Source of the DNA: Chromobacterium vaccinii
GTDB lineage: Bacteria; Pseudomonadota; Gammaproteobacteria; Burkholderiales; Chromobacteriaceae
DNA: 40,625 bases
Direction of reading: 5' to 3'
Assembly (NCBI RefSeq): GCF_000971335.1
Contig: NZ_JZJL01000044.1
Span: forward strand, 1-40,625
A program made the translations under genes and the position numbers. Each line of letters opens with the position of its first letter. The stretch's first letter is position 1. The notes beneath the pieces were generated by a model. It was not told where the DNA came from and did not search any database. It saw only the letters and a program-made list of their open reading frames with translations. Shown here piece by piece: positions 16,105-25,900 of this stretch.

Positions 16105-17178
16105 ATGGCAGCCGTCAGCCCGGCCGCCCGGCCGCGTCGCACGCTGAACGACGATCTGGACGCCATCCTCGCGCGCAAGCCCGAGGTGTGGGAAAACCTG
16201 CGCGGCGCGTCGCTGTTCGTCAGCGGCGGCACCGGTTGGTTCGGCCGCTGGCTGCTGGAGGCCATCGTCCACGCCAATGCCCGGCTGAAGACCGATATCC
16301 GCGTGCTGGCGCTCAGCCGCGATCCGGACGCGTTCGCGCGGCAGGCGCCGCATTTGGCCGCTAACCCGGCCATCCGCTTCCATGTCGGCGACGTGCGCGA
16401 TTTCGCGTTTCCCGCGCAACGCTTCACCCACGTCATTCACGCGGCCACCACTTCCGCTCATGAAACCTTTAATGGCGAAAGCCCATTGAACAAGTTCGAC
16501 ACCCTGGTGGCCGGCACCCGGCGCGTGCTGGATTTCGCGGCGGAGGCCGGCGTCGGGCATTTCCTGTTCACCAGCTCCGGTGCCGCTTACGGCCCGTCGC
16601 CGCGCGGCCTGCCGCTGCGGGAGGACGATCCGGTCGCGCCAGACACGATGGACCCGGACACCGCGCTGGGCCAGGCCAAGCGCGCTGCGGAGTTCCTGTG
16701 CGCCGCCTACGCGCGGCGCCATGGCTGGCAATTGAGCGTCGCCCGCTGTTTTGCTTTCGTCGGCCCCTTCATGCCGCTGGACATCCATTATGCGATCGGC
16801 AATTTCATCCGGTGCGCGTTGCGGGGAGAGCCTATCATCATCAATGGGGACGGCTCTCCGGCGCGTTCCTACCTGTATATGGGCGATCTGGCGGCATGGC
16901 TGATGATGTTGCTGCAGCGCAAAGGGGAGGCAGCGGTCTTCAACGTTGGATCGGATCGCATCGTCACCATCGCGGAGTTGGCGCATCTGGTGCGCGACCG
17001 TCTGAATCCGGGCATCGAGGTGCGGATCCTCGGCCGCCCGGACGCCAGCGTCGGCAACCCGGTGCGCAGCCTCTATGTGCCGGACATCGGCCGGGCGCGG
17101 ACGGAATTGGGCCTTGATGCATGGACATCGCTGGACGACGCCATCCGATTTTCGGCGGATGCGTTTCTACAAGCATGA
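16105..17178 (+). CDS. NAD-dependent epimerase/dehydratase-like SDR lacking the catalytic Tyr
   Basis: 357 aa. Extended SDR fold with an N-terminal extension of about 35 residues before the dinucleotide motif FVSGGTGWFGRWLLEA, then VGDVRDF, VIHAATTSAH, FLFTSSGAAYGPSP and, in the C-terminal half, GEPIIINGDGSPARSYLYMG, all typical of sugar-nucleotide epimerases and decarboxylases. The YxxxK motif reads Leu188-Gly-Gln-Ala-Lys192, so the catalytic Tyr is Leu (CTG codon at 16666-16668). It may use another acid/base or do chemistry that does not need one. In a yersiniose-like route a reductase is expected at this point. It closes the sub-operon starting at 14144. Confidence 0.82.
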   Translation: MAAVSPAARPRRTLNDDLDAILARKPEVWENLRGASLFVSGGTGWFGRWLLEAIVHANARLKTDIRVLALSRDPDAFARQAPHLAANPAIRFHVGDVRDFAFPAQRFTHVIHAATTSAHETFNGESPLNKFDTLVAGTRRVLDFAAEAGVGHFLFTSSGAAYGPSPRGLPLREDDPVAPDTMDPDTALGQAKRAAEFLCAAYARRHGWQLSVARCFAFVGPFMPLDIHYAIGNFIRCALRGEPIIINGDGSPARSYLYMGDLAAWLMMLLQRKGEAAVFNVGSDRIVTIAELAHLVRDRLNPGIEVRILGRPDASVGNPVRSLYVPDIGRARTELGLDAWTSLDDAIRFSADAFLQA

Positions 17179-17271
17179 CCCCGCAAGTCTGGCTGCGTTT
17201 TCCGGCTAGCGTTCTGGAGCCAGGCGGCCGCGGCGGGGCTCGGCGCAAGGAATACACGAAAGCAAGAAAAT

Positions 17272-20200
17272 ATGCAGATCGAGAAAAAATTCTACAACGA
17301 GAAGCACCGGCCTTATTACATCTGCGCGCCAGGCTATACGCGGACTTCCAACGGCGTCCGCGCCATGCACCTGCTGTGCCATTACTTGAACAAGCTGGGC
17401 GAGGAGGCGTATGTCTTTTCGCCGGAGACCAATCCCAAGCTCAGGACGCCCTACCTGACCCCGGACATCGTCGAGCGCCACAAGACGACCAAACTGTCTC
17501 CCATCGTGGTCTATCCCGAGGTGGTGCACGGCAACCCGCTCAACGCCAGCGCGGTGGTGCGCTACATCCTCAACCATCCCGGCCTGCTTGGCGGCCCCAA
17601 GGATTATCCGTCGTCGGACATGCTGGTTTTCTGGCATCAGGACTATGTCGATTTTGCCAAGTACTCCGATCCGTCCTACGTTTTCATCCCCTCCATCGAT
17701 ACCGGCATCTTCAATAACGACGACAACCATCACGATGCCGATCGGCACCTGACGCTGGTTTATCCCGGCCGCTACAAGCATGCGGAGCGGGAATTCCCCG
17801 AGCTGTTCAAGGACTCCACCGTCATCACCTACGACTGGCCGCAAAGCCATGAGGAGCTGGCGGCGCTGCTGAGGCAGGGCAAGGTGGTGTACACCTTCGC
17901 CAACTCCGCGATCATTTCCGAGGCGCTGCTGTGCGGTTGCCCGGTGGTGATCAAGGAGACGGTGTATTCCAAGAAGCCGGAGGAGCGCGCCGGGGTGGCC
18001 CTGGGCCTGGCCTTGCCGGGGGTGACCTTCGAGGATACGCCGGAAGCCATTGCCGCGGCGCACGCCAAGGCTCTGGAATACCAGCAGGTCTATCACCAAT
18101 ACCAGCTCGACCTGCTGAATCAGCTTGAAATCTTCATCGACAGATCGCAGAAACTGCCGCAAAGCGCGATGAACGAAGTGGTGTGTCCTTCGTTCCAGGC
18201 GGCCGCGGCGCCGAGCGCGGAAGAGGCGAGCTACGATGCCTGGATCGCCAGGCATGCGTTGAAGCCTGCCGCCGCCCAACTGCACGCGGAGCGGATGGTC
18301 CACAGCTGGGGCGGCCAGCCGCACTTCATCATTCTGATGCCGGTGACGTCCGACCGCTGGCCGGACGCGATCAAATCGATCAATGCGCTGAAGCAGCAGC
18401 TGTACAAGCATTGGCAGCTGATTTTCGTCGCCGATTTCGACGAGCCCAGCGCGGTGTTCCAGTATTCCGACGTTCTGGGCTGGCTGCGCATAGACAATGT
18501 GCGCGACGCCAACCAGCTGACCCAGGCGTACGCGGCGGTGCTGGGCGCGCTGCCGAGCGACTGGATAGGCATCCTGCCGGTAGGGGCGGAGCTGGAGCCG
18601 CAGGCCCTGCTGTCGCTTGGCGACCACGCCGCCTTGTATCCGGAGTGGCAGGCCATCTACAGCGACAGCGATGTCATCGCTGCCGACGGCAAGCGCAGCC
18701 AGCCGGCGTTCAAGCCGGATTTCAATCTGGATCTGCTGCGCGGCTTCGACTATGTCGGTCCTGGCGTCTGGCTCCGGAGCGAAGCGCTGCAGGATGTCGG
18801 CGCTTTCGCCGAGGCTCCCGGCGCGGACGGCTACGATGCCCTGCTGCGGGTGCATGATCGTTATGGCGCGGCGGTCATCGGCCACATCTCAGACATGCTG
18901 CTGCATTTGCCGGCGGCGTCCGAGCCCGCCGAGACGGCTGCGCTGGAGCGCGCGCTGGCGGCCCACCTGTCGCGCCAGGGGCTCGACGCCGGCATCCAGC
19001 CGGGCGCGGTTCCCGGCACCCGCCGCATCCGCTACGCGGCGCCGGAGAGGGCCAAGCTGTCCATCGTGGCGGCGGATGCCGGCGGCGGTTTCCATCTTGC
19101 CCCTTGCGTCGAGGCGTTGCTGGCAGGCCTGAATGGTTTCCCATGCGAGATACTCGCCGTGGCCCCGGCGGCGGATCTGCCGGATTCCGCCAAGCTGCTG
19201 CCCTGCGATCCGTCGCTGAGCCTGGCCGCGCGCTACCAGTTGGGCGCGGAGGCGGCGAGCGGCGATTACCTGCTGTTCGTGGACAGCCGGGTGGAGATCG
19301 CGCAACCGGGCGCGATCGCCGCGCTGCTCGGCCTGGCGGCGCGGCCCGAAGTCGGCGCGGTCGCGCCGCGGCTGTTGCGGCCGAACGGCGCGGAAATCTG
19401 GCGCGGACCGCTGTTGCTGGGGGCGGAGGAAGGCGCGGCCACGGTGTTCGATGGCGCCGCCGAGTCTGGCGCGGGCCATCTGAACCGGCAGGCGGTGGAG
19501 CACAACCCGGGCGGCCTGCTGCTGGACTGCTTGATGATGGGCCGGTCGTTCTACCAGCAGATCGGCGGCATCGACGTCTCGCTGCCGGATGTTTTCAACG
19601 CGGCCGTCGATCTGGGGCTCAAAGTCCGGGCGGCGGGCAAGTGGCTGGTGTGGACGCCTTTCGTTTCCGCGGGCCGGCAGGCGGATATCGACGCGCCGGC
19701 GGCGACCGCCGTCTGCGACGCGGATGCCATTTCCCAGCTCTGGCAAGGCTGGCTGGCGCAGGATTCTTCCCATAATCGCCACCTGGCCCTGACAGGCGGG
19801 CAGGCCTTCCAGCTTGATAACGTGTTTTCCCCGGAGTGGGATACCGATTTCCATGAGCGGACGCGAGTGTTGGCGCTGCCGGGAGAGTCGCAGGCCGGCG
19901 CGAGGCGTCTCTGCGCGCCGTTGGGGCGTCTGGAGGAAGACAACCAGTGCCTGGCGACGAGGTTTCCCGCCGCGCAGCGCATGCCGGGTCCAGGGGAGAT
20001 GGAGAGGCTGGCGCCGGATGTGCTGTTGCAGACCGTGCGCTTCGATCCGGCTTTCCTGGCGTGGCAGCGCCGGCAGAGGCGGAGCCGGCCCGGCATGCTG
20101 TCGATTCTGGCGCTGGATGGCCTGGATTGCGGGCCAGACATGACGGTCCGCTATGGCTTGGCCCATTTGCGGGCCCTGGCGGGAGAGGTGGACAGGATCA

Positions 20201-20829
20201 TCGTACCCACCGAGTCGTTGCGCGAGATGGTCGGCAGCTTCGCCCAGGACGTGCGTCTGGTGCCGGATGGGTTGGACGAGGCGCGTTGGGAGAATCTGCA
20301 GTCGTTGCGCCGCATCGGCAAGAAGCCCAGGGTCGGCTGGACCGGAACCCATGGCGAAGCCGCGGATCTGCTGCTGCTCAGCGGCCTCATCCTGGCGACG
20401 GCCGGGGAGATCGACTGGGTCGTATTGGGCGACTGCCCCGATGTGCTCAAGTCTTGCCTGGCGGAACACCATCCGTTTGATCTGTCCGGCGACGATTATC
20501 CGGCCAAGCTGGCCAGCCTGAGCCTGGACTTGGCGGTGCTGCCCAAGACCGCCGTGCTGGTCAATGAGGTGGCCAGCCCCTTGCGTCTGCTCGAGTACGG
20601 CGCGCTCGGCATACCGGTGGTCTGCAGCGCGGTGGGTGAATGGGGCCGCACGCCGGCGCCGGCGGCAAAGGTGGAGAATGACACCGCGTGCTGGGGCCGC
20701 GCGCTGCGCGAATGGGCGGGCGATCCGGAGGCATCGGCCAGGGCGGGAGACGAATTGCGGGCCTGGGTGCGGGAAAATGGCCTGCTGGGTCGATATTTGT
20801 CCTCATGGCAGCAGGCCATCGGCCGATAA
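17272..20829 (+). CDS. Giant multidomain glycosyltransferase A
   Basis: 1185 aa with four blocks. About 1-300: a GT-B-like domain (APGYTRTSNGVRAMHLLCHY; FANSAIISEALLCGCPVVI). About 340-560: a GT2-type half with SDSDV in IYSDSDVIAADG and FKPDFNLDLLRGFDYV. About 590-800: a second GT2-type half in which the DxD-like position reads FVDSRVEI and the usual ED/ND motif and following His are missing, so it may be inactive. About 1010-1185: a GT4-like domain (KKPRVGWTGTHGEAADLLLL; SPLRLLEYGALGIPVVCS). It is a paralogue of the protein at 22962, especially in the last 170 residues. Position before the flagellins suggests a flagellin or surface-glycan transferase. Weak ribosome site (AAGGAA upstream). 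Confidence 0.82.
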   Translation: MQIEKKFYNEKHRPYYICAPGYTRTSNGVRAMHLLCHYLNKLGEEAYVFSPETNPKLRTPYLTPDIVERHKTTKLSPIVVYPEVVHGNPLNASAVVRYILNHPGLLGGPKDYPSSDMLVFWHQDYVDFAKYSDPSYVFIPSIDTGIFNNDDNHHDADRHLTLVYPGRYKHAEREFPELFKDSTVITYDWPQSHEELAALLRQGKVVYTFANSAIISEALLCGCPVVIKETVYSKKPEERAGVALGLALPGVTFEDTPEAIAAAHAKALEYQQVYHQYQLDLLNQLEIFIDRSQKLPQSAMNEVVCPSFQAAAAPSAEEASYDAWIARHALKPAAAQLHAERMVHSWGGQPHFIILMPVTSDRWPDAIKSINALKQQLYKHWQLIFVADFDEPSAVFQYSDVLGWLRIDNVRDANQLTQAYAAVLGALPSDWIGILPVGAELEPQALLSLGDHAALYPEWQAIYSDSDVIAADGKRSQPAFKPDFNLDLLRGFDYVGPGVWLRSEALQDVGAFAEAPGADGYDALLRVHDRYGAAVIGHISDMLLHLPAASEPAETAALERALAAHLSRQGLDAGIQPGAVPGTRRIRYAAPERAKLSIVAADAGGGFHLAPCVEALLAGLNGFPCEILAVAPAADLPDSAKLLPCDPSLSLAARYQLGAEAASGDYLLFVDSRVEIAQPGAIAALLGLAARPEVGAVAPRLLRPNGAEIWRGPLLLGAEEGAATVFDGAAESGAGHLNRQAVEHNPGGLLLDCLMMGRSFYQQIGGIDVSLPDVFNAAVDLGLKVRAAGKWLVWTPFVSAGRQADIDAPAATAVCDADAISQLWQGWLAQDSSHNRHLALTGGQAFQLDNVFSPEWDTDFHERTRVLALPGESQAGARRLCAPLGRLEEDNQCLATRFPAAQRMPGPGEMERLAPDVLLQTVRFDPAFLAWQRRQRRSRPGMLSILALDGLDCGPDMTVRYGLAHLRALAGEVDRIIVPTESLREMVGSFAQDVRLVPDGLDEARWENLQSLRRIGKKPRVGWTGTHGEAADLLLLSGLILATAGEIDWVVLGDCPDVLKSCLAEHHPFDLSGDDYPAKLASLSLDLAVLPKTAVLVNEVASPLRLLEYGALGIPVVCSAVGEWGRTPAPAAKVENDTACWGRALREWAGDPEASARAGDELRAWVRENGLLGRYLSSWQQAIGR

Positions 20830-20903
20830 AGCGTTATGCGGCATCGTTCCATCCCGCTCAGCGCGGGCAGGTGGATGGCGGTGCGATCGTTTGGATAGAT
20901 GAG

Positions 20904-20938
20904 GCGGGGCCCGAGCGATAGGGGCCCGCAGCCGGTTT
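20904..20938 (+). terminator. Possible rho-independent terminator after glycosyltransferase A
   Basis: GCGGGGCCC (20904-20912) pairs with GGGGCCCGC (20921-20929) at eight of nine positions, and is followed shortly by GGTTTT. The U-tract is short and displaced, so the call is tentative. Confidence 0.4.
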
Positions 20939-21019
20939 TCGTGAAATCGTTAGCGTTGCAGATGAATGGCGAGTCCGGCGCAGGGCGCCAGGATCAGACC
21001 GTTGATCGGGGAGGGTGGG

Positions 21020-22774
21020 ATGAAGAAACTGCTGTTTGTCGTGCCCATGCACATTTCCTGGGACTCGTTTACCAAACCCGAGTACTACAATGTGCAGCTG
21101 GCCAAAGGCGATGGGAAGGTTTACAACATTCCCCGCACCGATTTGCCCTTGGGACCGCTGTCCATCTCCGCGTACTTGAAGAAATTCCTGTCGCTGGACG
21201 TGAAGCTTATCGATTTCAACGCCGAGGTGAACGCGCTCGATGCGGTGCCCTTCGATTGTTTCGAGGCCTTGTGCCGGCACTTCTTCCAGCAGATCAAGGA
21301 TTTCCAGCCCGATTTCGTCGGCATCTCCTCGCTGTTCAGCCCGTCCTTTCCCAATTTCATGGATTGCGGCAGGGTGGCGAAGGAGGTCTGGCCGGACAGC
21401 ATCGTGGTCGGCGGCGGCAACATCCCCACCAACAGTTACGAGCAGATCTACCGCGACATGGGCTGCACTTTCTTCGACGGCCTCTGCTTCGGCGAGGGCG
21501 AGAAGCCGATGTTGCATTTGCTGGAGTCGGACGATCCGCGCGGCTTCCTGGCCAACTCGGATGCCTGGATCACCCGGGGCAAGGTGATGGGCGAGGCGCT
21601 GTTCGCGCCCAAGCACGACTTCATCGACGATCTGGATGAAATCCCGTTCTTCGATTACGACCTGTGCGATATCGACAAGCACGAGATCAATCAGGTGGTG
21701 GCGTCCTACCACAATCTGGACAAGACCCGCGGCTTTCACGTGATGACCTCGCGCGGCTGCCCCTTCCTTTGCACCTTCTGCGCCTCGCACCGCACCCATG
21801 GCCGCTCGATGCGCTACCACTCGCTGGCGCGCGTGCAGGAGGACTTCACCCGCCTGGTGGAGAAGTACGACGCGGCGACGGTCATCTTCCAGGACGACCA
21901 CCTGATGGCCGATTCGGACCGGGTGTACAAGATCCTGGAGATCGTGAAATCGCTGAAGCTGCAATCGGTGTACCAGAACGGCCTGACGCTGTACGCGCTG
22001 GACCGTCCGATGCTGGAGGCCTTCTGGGACGCCGGCGTCCGCCACCTGGTGCTGCCGGTGGAAAGCGGCAGCGAGAAGGTGCTGAAGAAGCAGATGAGAA
22101 AGCCCTTGAAGATGAAGATTTCCGAGAGGGTGGCCAGGGACTGCCGCGACCTCGGCATCTACACCAACACCAATATCCTGATCGGCATGCCGGGCGAGAC
22201 CAAGGAAGATCTGGAGGAGGCGCGACGCAATCTGCGCGAGATCGCCTCCAACTGGTTCAACATCGCCTGCGCCAGCCCCATCGTCGGCAGCGAGATCCAC
22301 GACATCTCCAAGGAGAAGGGCTACATCAAGATCAACGATCTGGGTTCCGACTACCGGACGGCGGTCATCAATACCGAAGACTTCAGCGCCGAGTTCATCC
22401 AGGAATACCAGTACTTCATGAATTTGGATCTCAATTTTGTCCATAACTACGACATCCGCTGCGGCAACTACGCCTGGGCGGAGCGCGGGCTGAAGAACGT
22501 GCTGCGTCTGAAGAGCGACCATGCGTTCGCCCATTATTACCTGGCGAAGTGCTACCGCGAGTGGGGGCGGGCAGGGGAGGCCGAGCTTCACTATGCCAGT
22601 TATCTGGAATCGATCCAGACGCCGTTCTGGGGACGCTGGGCATGGATCTTCGGCCTGGAGGGCGTCAATCCGGCCGACTGGTCGACGGAGCATTACGGCC
22701 TGTTGGCGGAAGTCCTGGTCTCTCCGGCCATGGCGGATGCCGACGACGCCCAGATCATCGCGGCTTCCGCTTGA
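21020..22774 (+). CDS. B12-binding-type radical SAM protein with TPR-like C-terminus
   Basis: 584 aa from the ATG at 21020, with GGGGAGGGTGGG as ribosome site. About 1-170 is a cobalamin-binding-type Rossmann domain (LPLGPLSISAYLKKFLSLDV; DFVGISSLFSPSFPNF; FGEGEKPMLHLLE) without the DxHxxG motif, as is common when it sits before a radical SAM barrel. The cluster motif CPFLCTFC is near residue 250, and the barrel ends with ESGSEKVLKKQMRKPLKM and NILIGMPGETKEDL. The last 110 residues (GNYAWAERGLKNVLRLKSDH, then AFAHYYLAKCYREWG) look like tetratricopeptide repeats. Substrate unknown; B12-type radical SAM enzymes often methylate or rearrange unactivated carbons. It lies between two giant glycosyltransferase genes. 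A paralogue is at 38185. Confidence 0.85.
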   Translation: MKKLLFVVPMHISWDSFTKPEYYNVQLAKGDGKVYNIPRTDLPLGPLSISAYLKKFLSLDVKLIDFNAEVNALDAVPFDCFEALCRHFFQQIKDFQPDFVGISSLFSPSFPNFMDCGRVAKEVWPDSIVVGGGNIPTNSYEQIYRDMGCTFFDGLCFGEGEKPMLHLLESDDPRGFLANSDAWITRGKVMGEALFAPKHDFIDDLDEIPFFDYDLCDIDKHEINQVVASYHNLDKTRGFHVMTSRGCPFLCTFCASHRTHGRSMRYHSLARVQEDFTRLVEKYDAATVIFQDDHLMADSDRVYKILEIVKSLKLQSVYQNGLTLYALDRPMLEAFWDAGVRHLVLPVESGSEKVLKKQMRKPLKMKISERVARDCRDLGIYTNTNILIGMPGETKEDLEEARRNLREIASNWFNIACASPIVGSEIHDISKEKGYIKINDLGSDYRTAVINTEDFSAEFIQEYQYFMNLDLNFVHNYDIRCGNYAWAERGLKNVLRLKSDHAFAHYYLAKCYREWGRAGEAELHYASYLESIQTPFWGRWAWIFGLEGVNPADWSTEHYGLLAEVLVSPAMADADDAQIIAASA

Positions 22775-22799
22775 GCCAACCCGGTCTGCTGACCGGACC

Positions 22800-22844
22800 C
22801 ATGGAGCGAAACTGCTGGAAATGAGCGGTTTCGCTCCATGTTTT
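22800..22844 (+). terminator. Rho-independent terminator after the B12-type radical SAM gene
   Basis: A 13-bp perfect stem, CATGGAGCGAAAC (22800-22812) with GTTTCGCTCCATG (22828-22840), a 15-base loop and then TTTTG. It suggests that glycosyltransferase B at 22962 is transcribed from its own promoter. Confidence 0.7.
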
Positions 22845-22961
22845 GCCTTATGGCCCGCAAGGAGGGATGGCCGCCCCCGGTGGCTGACGGCGCGGTCCGG
22901 CCGCGATCTGTTATGCTGTTTGGAGTGGCCGGATTCATTCATTTCCTAGCGAGCCTCAGCC

Positions 22962-25900
22962 ATGAAATCACAGGAAAATAACGTGGAAAAACAACCCCGC
23001 AAGCCGCGCATTGGCGTTCTGACCCGAGACCTGCAGGACGCAGCCTGCTTCAAGCTGCGGCTGGGCGATCCGCTCCGCCTGATGTCGCCGGTGCTGGATG
23101 CCCATCTTTTCCGCAATCAAGTTGAGTACAGCTTCGAGGGTGATTATCCATTCAAGGATGATCAGGATTTTGTGGACTCGATGGACATGTTCGTCGTCCA
23201 GCGGCTGTTCCCCTACCCGGAATTCAGGCCGGTGCTGGAGATGATCGTCGAGTCCGGCAAACCCTTGGTCTACGAAACGGACGACTGGCTGCTGGACACG
23301 CCCGAGCAGCACGTGATGTACAACTTGTGCCAGCCGGCGTTCGACGGCATCGAATGGCTGTTGCCCAAGTGTTCGCTGGTGACCGTGTCGACCGAGGCGC
23401 TGGTCGAGAAGGTGAAGCCCTACAACGACAAGATTTTCGTCTTCCAGAATTGCCTGGCGTCGGAACGCCTGGTGGAGCCTATGCCGCACAGCGGCCAGAT
23501 CACCATCGGCTTCGCCGGCACCAGCACCCACGGCAAGGACGTGGAAATGGTGTCCGCCGCGTTGAAGCGGATTTATCACGAGTACGCCGGCCAGGTGAAA
23601 TTCGTGTTCTGGGGCGATGTGCCCCCGGACTTCGTCGGCATCAAGGATGTGCGCAAGGTGGCGGAATTCGTCACTTACAACGAATACCTGGCGGAGCTGG
23701 CCAAGCTCAAGATCGATATCGGCATCGCCCCGCTGGTGCGCAGCGAGTTCAACGACTTCAAATCCGACATCAAGTGGCTGGAGTACGCGGTGGTCGGCGC
23801 GGCGGCGGTCGTGTCCGAGGTCCCGCCATATGCGGATCTGAAGGACAGCGGCCTGGCGGTGGTGGCGGAGAATACCGAAGACGGATGGGTGACCGGGGTC
23901 AGCAAGCTGATCGACGATCCGGAGTTGCGCGTCCGTCAGGCGGAGGCCGCCCGCCGCCATGTGCTGGACAAGCGCTTGCTGGAACAGCGGGTCGGCGATC
24001 TGCTGGCCCGGTACGCCGAATTGTTGCCGGATGGCCTCAAAGTCCAGATGCCGGCCCAGTTCGGCCATATCATCCAATACGATCTGGGCGAAAACGACAT
24101 CGACGGCTCGAAGGCCTACCGGCGCTTGGTGAAGCGCCGCCAACTGCGGGAAGTGCACGCGGAGCAGCTTGCCGAGCGCATGATGCTGGCCTGGAAGCAG
24201 GTGCCGATGTTCAACCTGATCGTTCTGGCGCCTGGCAACCGCCTGGCGCGGCTGTCGGAAACGTTTTCCGCGATGGAGGACGTGCTGTACCGGAACTGGC
24301 GGCTGATCGTGATTTCCGACACGCCGGAACCCGACCCGATTTTCAGCAGCAATCCCCAGCTCGCCTGGCTGCAGCTAGATAGCCTGGAGAACGACCAGCA
24401 GGTGGTGGATGTCATCAACAGCGTGATCGCCGATGTGCCGTCCGACTGGGTCATGCTATTGCCCGCGGGCGCGCGCTTGCAGCCCAACGCGCTCGCGCGT
24501 CTGGGAGAGGAAATTCACATCCATCCGGAATACGGCGCCATTTATTGCGATCATGACGTGGTCTCGCCGATGGGCAGGCGCTTTCGTCCGGCTTTCCTGC
24601 CGGACTTCTCGCCCGATTACCTGCGTTCCATGGACTACACCAGCTACGCGGTGGCGTTCAACCGGGAAACGCTGGCCAAGCTCGGCGGCATGCAAGCCTA
24701 CCCGCGCGCGCATTGCTACGATGCGCTGCTGCGCGTGTACGAGCGCTGGGACCGCGGCGCGATCGGCCATGTCGACGACGTGCTGGTATCCCTGCCCTGG
24801 GTGGACTCCAAGAGCGACCGCCTGGGCAACGCCTCCCGACGGGTGGCGCTTGAGAGCCATATCAATCGTTGCGGTCTGCCGGCGTCGGTGGATGAGGGGC
24901 TGGTGCCGGGCACCTTCTATTACCAGTACCAGTTGCTGGCCTCGCCGCTGGTGTCGGTGATCATTCCGAGCAAGGACAAGCTGGAATGCCTGGAGCCCTG
25001 CCTGGCCGGCTTGTTCGGCACCACGGCGTACCAGAATTTCGAAGTGCTGATCGTCGACAACGGCTCGGAAGACCAGGAAACCTTCGAGTTCTACGAGCGA
25101 ATCCAGGCCAGCCATCCGGGCCGGATCCGCATCCTGGCCTATGATGCGCCGTTCAACTTCTCTGCCCAGTGCAATCTCGGCGCGCGCGAGGCGCGCGGCG
25201 AATACCTGCTGCTGCTGAACAATGACACCGAAGTGGTGTTTCCGCATTGGTTGGAGCGCTTGCTGGCGACCGCGCAGCAGCCGGGCGTCGGCGCGGTGGG
25301 CGCGCGCCTGTTGTATCCGGAGATCGGCCGCGTGCAGCATGCCGGCATCGTGCTGGGCATGCCCGGCGGGATGTATTCGGTGGCCGACCACATCTTCGAA
25401 GACATGGATTACCTGTTCCCGGGCTACCTGAACCGCAGCCTGACCATGCAGAACTATTCCGCCGTCACCGCAGCCTGCCTGCTGGTGGAGAAACAGATCT
25501 ACGAGCTCGTGGGCGGAATGGACGAGGAGAAGCTGCAGGTCTGCTTCAACGATGTCGATTTCTGCCTGAAGGTCCAGGCGGCCGGCCTTCGCAACGTCTA
25601 CAACCCGTTCGTGGTGCTGTACCACCACCACGCCAAGAGCATAGGCCGCGTCACCACCGATCCGCGCCCCGCATTGAAGGCGGCGGTGCGCGAGCGAGAG
25701 GAGATGGAGGTGATGCTGGCGCGCTGGCTGCCGGTGCTGGCGAACGATCCCGGCTTCAACCGCCACCTGTCGCTGCGCAACAAACGCGGCTTGATCGAAT
25801 CTGACCGCATCGTCGCCTGGGACGCGAAGCTGCCGGGCCGCAAGCGGGTGCTGGGCGTGCCGGTGCCGGGCGGCAGCGGCGAATACCGTTTGAGCCAGCC

